This document shows positions 30,301 through 32,957 of a DNA stretch of 32,957 nucleotides, piece after piece; the stretch's first letter is position 1; the number at the start of each line of letters is the position of its first letter. Both the position numbers and the translations under genes were made by a program. The notes under the pieces were generated by a model that was not told where the DNA came from, did no database searches, and saw nothing but the letters and a program-made list of their open reading frames with translations. The stretch spans positions 1 through 32,957 of the forward strand of contig JANBQC010000303.1 in assembly GCA_027576995.1 (NCBI GenBank), given 5' to 3'. This DNA comes from Dimargaris cristalligena. Its lineage: Eukaryota > Kickxellomycota > Dimargaritomycetes > Dimargaritales > Dimargaritaceae.

Positions 30301-30831
30301 ATCTACTACTTAGAATCGAAGCGCTGGCTAGACGATTCGTTACTATCGATTTATTTTGGTGGTTGGGAAAAACTGGTCGACAGGCATCCTAGTCTAGTCG
30401 ACTAAATGGCCGATAACTTACTCTAACCTATCTAATTTAACTGCGCCCTATTATTTGTGAATGTTCTCCCCTGCAGACGGATCCATTTACATCTGGGACG
30501 CCCTTACTGCTGAGGTGCAGTCTAAAATGAAAGAACACACGTAAGTACCTAGATGTCTAATTGGGTCCACCCAACTCTTGGTCCCGAACCGAAGGACTGT
30601 GTCGGTGTTTACCCCCCGTAGTTCAATCTAGGAGTATTCGTATACCTAATGGTCCATTGTCTAGGTTTGTATCAAAAGACCCGGTTCCTTGACCTAATCA
30701 TATATATTTCAATCCATCTCCTACCCATTCAATACCTACCCAGATCTTCCGTTTGCGCCGTATTTTGGGATTCCAGCGGTCAACACTTTTTTAGTGCCGA
30801 GAAAGACCAGCTTGTTTGCTTTTGGACTTAG
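27387..30831 (+). CDS. ATG16: ATG16 (ATG16L type) autophagy protein with coiled coil and seven-bladed WD40 propeller
   Basis: Ten exons: 27387-27486, 27725-27857, 28017-28184, 28319-28409, 28714-29374, 29568-29753, 29884-29968, 30190-30272, 30477-30540 and 30744-30831. All junction phases agree and give 552 residues. ATG16 binds ATG5 and, with ATG12-ATG5, directs lipidation of ATG8 at the forming autophagosome. Residues 7-35 fit the N-terminal ATG5-binding helix. A long coiled coil spans about 35-225, ending in the family block ENSQLVDRWLRKMNEEADQM. The WD40 domain (about 262-552) has seven repeats, recognisable as DRRVKIFD, DNAIRVWSLD, HDRTIKSWDL, DNVLRMWDMR, DGTLKLIDM, DGSIYIWDA and the terminal CFWT. 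The segment around GSNWARSSFSPDGRFIAAGS closely follows animal ATG16L1. Budding-yeast Atg16 is about 150 residues and lacks WD40. Very secure. Confidence 0.95.
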
Positions 30832-31679
30832 CTTGTAATTTTTATAAAATGAGACCGAAGCCGTCACTCATTTAGCACCCCCACCTTTCTATATAGTACA
30901 ATAAATAATCTGATATATATGGTATGCATGGGCCAAAATAGGCCGATTGTAAAGACTGCCGGCTTAATTGCGATGCTATCGTCCATATATCTTCGTTAAT
31001 CAAATCACTGCATCTAATTAACCCGGCAGGGACTGATGAGGCTGCCAGCACTGGCCTCCCTTTTACTCCCTGATAAGCTGATATCTAGCCGAGATTGCCC
31101 AAGCCATAGAGTGTCGTTTAGGAATTACACAGCTCGCACCTCATGACTTGGGGGCAGGTCATTGACATTGATCAATCTGCCAGAAAGGAGGATTCGCTGG
31201 CACAGCGAGGCCGATCCCATCGGCACGGTTTATCATTTTAATCCGATGTTCCAAAAATCATTTTGGCTACTGTATTGGCTGCCTTTTTATAGGGCCGTCT
31301 TTGACGCTCGATTAGTTTCGGAAACGGCTTCCCTGTCTCATGGCTGTGTGTCGCTCGATTATGTACTCCAGCGATTTGGCCCTGCCCTATACTCCACCAA
31401 ACAGCCCTCCTTGTTTCAGGGGAGAGAGTAAAAATACACTTGTTCATTGGATACCGCCGAGTCCCCTTCCCGCCTTTTACTTCAGCTGATACCCCCCCAC
31501 ACATGCACATACCTCAATCTATGTATTTATATATATAATCTCTCTCTCCCTGGACTATATCTCTATGGCCAACTCTTTTTTACTCCAGTTACTGCTATAT
31601 ACTTGAACTCCCTTTTCACTTTTGTATTCCATCGAGCCCCTTTTATCTTTAGCTGCTTTTATTGCATAAACGATTGGCT
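30832..31679 (+). promoter_or_regulatory. Intergenic region between ATG16 and the rhodanese gene
   Basis: About 850 bp. AT-rich ATG16 3' sequence, with AATAAA at 30900-30905, is followed by mixed sequence without a recognisable gene. A pyrimidine-rich stretch (31460-31670), with CT runs near 31540, precedes the rhodanese ATG. The open frames at 31162-31431 and 31447-31725 have no domain. Confidence 0.4.
30900..30905 (+). terminator. Candidate polyadenylation signal of ATG16 (AATAAA)
   Basis: AATAAA about 70 nt beyond the ATG16 stop codon, within AT-rich sequence. Confidence 0.55.
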
Positions 31680-32547
31680 ATGGCATTCACTCTTAAAACC
31701 GCATTGGCGCGTACTTGGCGCTTGACTCGCGTCACCCCAACCCCCATTCCCACGACCCTGCCTCGCCTCCAGGGCCCCTTTGCCTTGCCTAATTTGCAGA
31801 CCCGTCGGGTTCAATTGGCTCAATCGAGCCGGTGTTTCCTCCACATTTCCGTTCCAACCAGGGTGGGCTTTACTCCACCTTCCCCGAAAGACGCCCACGA
31901 GCCGGCCGGCGAATGGGATGTGTCGCCTATCGTCACATTCGAGGAGCTTCAAACCATCATTCAGGACATCAAAACCCGCCAGGCCCAGGCCGCCCAACGG
32001 GACGCCCCCAAGACCCTCGTTATTGACGTTCGCGAACCGGCCGAAATTAGCGCCACGGGACTTATCCCGACTAGCCAGGCCATTCCCCTGGGCCACGTTG
32101 AGCAGGCCCTCCAACTGTCCCCCCAGCAGTTCCAGGCCACCTACGGCTTTAGCAAACCGCAACCTGAAGACCATTTGGTATTTTACTGTCGATCGGGGGT
32201 ACGGGCGGGAACCGCTATGGATATAGCCCAGCGCCTGGGCTTCAAGAGGTAATTGGAAGCGGCCGCGTGGCGTCGTTATGATTAACATGGTGGAGAATGG
32301 AAGGGTAGCGGACTGTACTGTGCCCAGTGATATCAGGGCTTCCCCCGGCCAGTTAGTGTGAGGCCTTTTGCACTCGTGGCGGAGCGAGGGGTGTTGGGAT
32401 GTTACTTTTATTTGCATAACTAACTAGCGTCTGTGTACAACATTGGCCACATTCGGCAAAATTCCCTTTTCAATAATTATATTCCCTTCCAGTGCGCGTA
32501 ATTACAAAGGCAGCTGGCTAGAGTATTCCGGTCGAAGCCAGTGCTAA
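31680..32547 (+). CDS. Single-domain rhodanese-like protein, probably mitochondrial
   Basis: Two exons, 31680-32248 and 32493-32547, give 207 residues; the donor is AG|gtaatt, the acceptor cttccag, phase 2. The first 50-60 residues are rich in Arg, Thr, Leu and Pro without acids (MAFTLKTALARTWRLTRV), a plausible mitochondrial presequence. The rhodanese domain covers about 85-205: VIDVREPAEISATGLIPTSQ, IPLGHVEQAL, and the active loop YCRSGVRAG with catalytic Cys170. The second exon supplies the family end NYKGSWLEYS, which confirms the intron. Rhodaneses transfer sulfane sulfur from thiosulfate or persulfides to acceptors; the loop Cys-Arg-Ser-Gly-Val-Arg has the six-residue length of sulfurtransferases rather than the seven of Cdc25 phosphatases. 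It resembles the yeast Rdl2/AIM42 type, but the exact orthologue is uncertain. Confidence 0.9.
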
Positions 32548-32957
32548 CCGCTCTCGAAGGACATGGCCTCTCACCAAAACAGCCACAGCGATTCAACGTG
32601 CATCCCTTGTCGCTCACTAACCAACTAGCTGATGGGCGTCTCCAATGCTACATCCGACTACCCTCTATCCGCCAGTTGAAAAAATATACATCCTATCGTA
32701 CCCGAATTTACTACAGTATACGTTTAATTGAAATTATCCCCACCGGCAGCGCTGGGCGTATTTTGGCATTATTTATGGCGTTACCATTTACTAACGATTT
32801 AGCATAATTAAGCAAACTAGTGGATAAGTAGAGCCATTTTTAAGCCTAGACCGGACTAATAATATATGGCGATGTTAGTTCACTGGACAATAAAGAATAT
32901 TTAACGGTTAATATAAACTAGCTGTGGCGTGAATTTGGCTGCTTTGAATATCGCTGG
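32548..32957. other. AT-rich end of window, no gene recognised
   Basis: About 410 bp after the rhodanese stop. An 88-codon frame (32541-32807) overlaps the rhodanese terminus and lacks any domain. AATAAA occurs at 32889-32894 but is far from the stop codon. Confidence 0.35.

Noticed and set aside
31447..31725. 92-codon frame before the rhodanese gene
   Set aside because: Hydrophobic translation of a T/C-rich leader; it overlaps the rhodanese start in another frame.
1..32957. CRISPR arrays, transposons, tRNA or rRNA genes
   Set aside because: No regularly spaced repeats, transposase or integrase domains, long terminal repeats, or convincing tRNA A/B boxes were found. GGTTCGA-like strings (13363, 24752, 25142) lack a surrounding cloverleaf.

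Overview
The window is nuclear DNA of a filamentous-type fungus. Two intronless genes encode Zn(II)2Cys6 activators with the fungal-specific middle homology region. The other genes carry many phase-consistent GT-AG introns of about 120-300 nt, mostly with GTAAGT-like donors. Two genes resemble animal or plant forms rather than yeast ones: an ATG16 with a full WD40 propeller and a homologue of the MCM8/9 partner HROB. This suggests an early-diverging (non-Dikarya) lineage, possibly Zoopagomycota-like; that placement is inference. No transposons, CRISPR arrays, rRNA or tRNA genes were recognised.

Layout. Positions 1-8.0 kb: a Zn2Cys6 regulator (+), the U6 snRNP subunit LSM2 (-) and a second Zn2Cys6 regulator (-). 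9.6-14.8 kb: a five-exon MED25-like Mediator subunit (-), head to head with an NXT1/p15-like mRNA export factor (+). 15.0-18.9 kb: an HROB-like recombination protein in six exons (-), head to head with the tRNA 2'-O-methyltransferase TRM7 (+). 19.4-21.7 kb: a multi-exon gene of unknown function (-). 23.3-26.2 kb: complex I subunit NDUFA12 (+) and the late-endosome/vacuole GTPase RAB7/YPT7 (+). 27.4-30.8 kb: ten-exon ATG16 (+). 31.7-32.5 kb: a mitochondrial-type rhodanese (+).

Most genes are housekeeping, and neighbours are not an operon. Themes recur: transcription and RNA (MED25, LSM2, NXT1, TRM7), genome maintenance (HROB), mitochondria (NDUFA12, rhodanese) and autophagy/vacuole traffic (RAB7 followed by ATG16). 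Two divergent pairs (MED25/NXT1, HROB/TRM7) share promoters of 340-550 bp. Exon structures were derived by hand from reading frame, phase and splice consensus, and need transcript confirmation. The least understood stretch is 19.4-23.2 kb.
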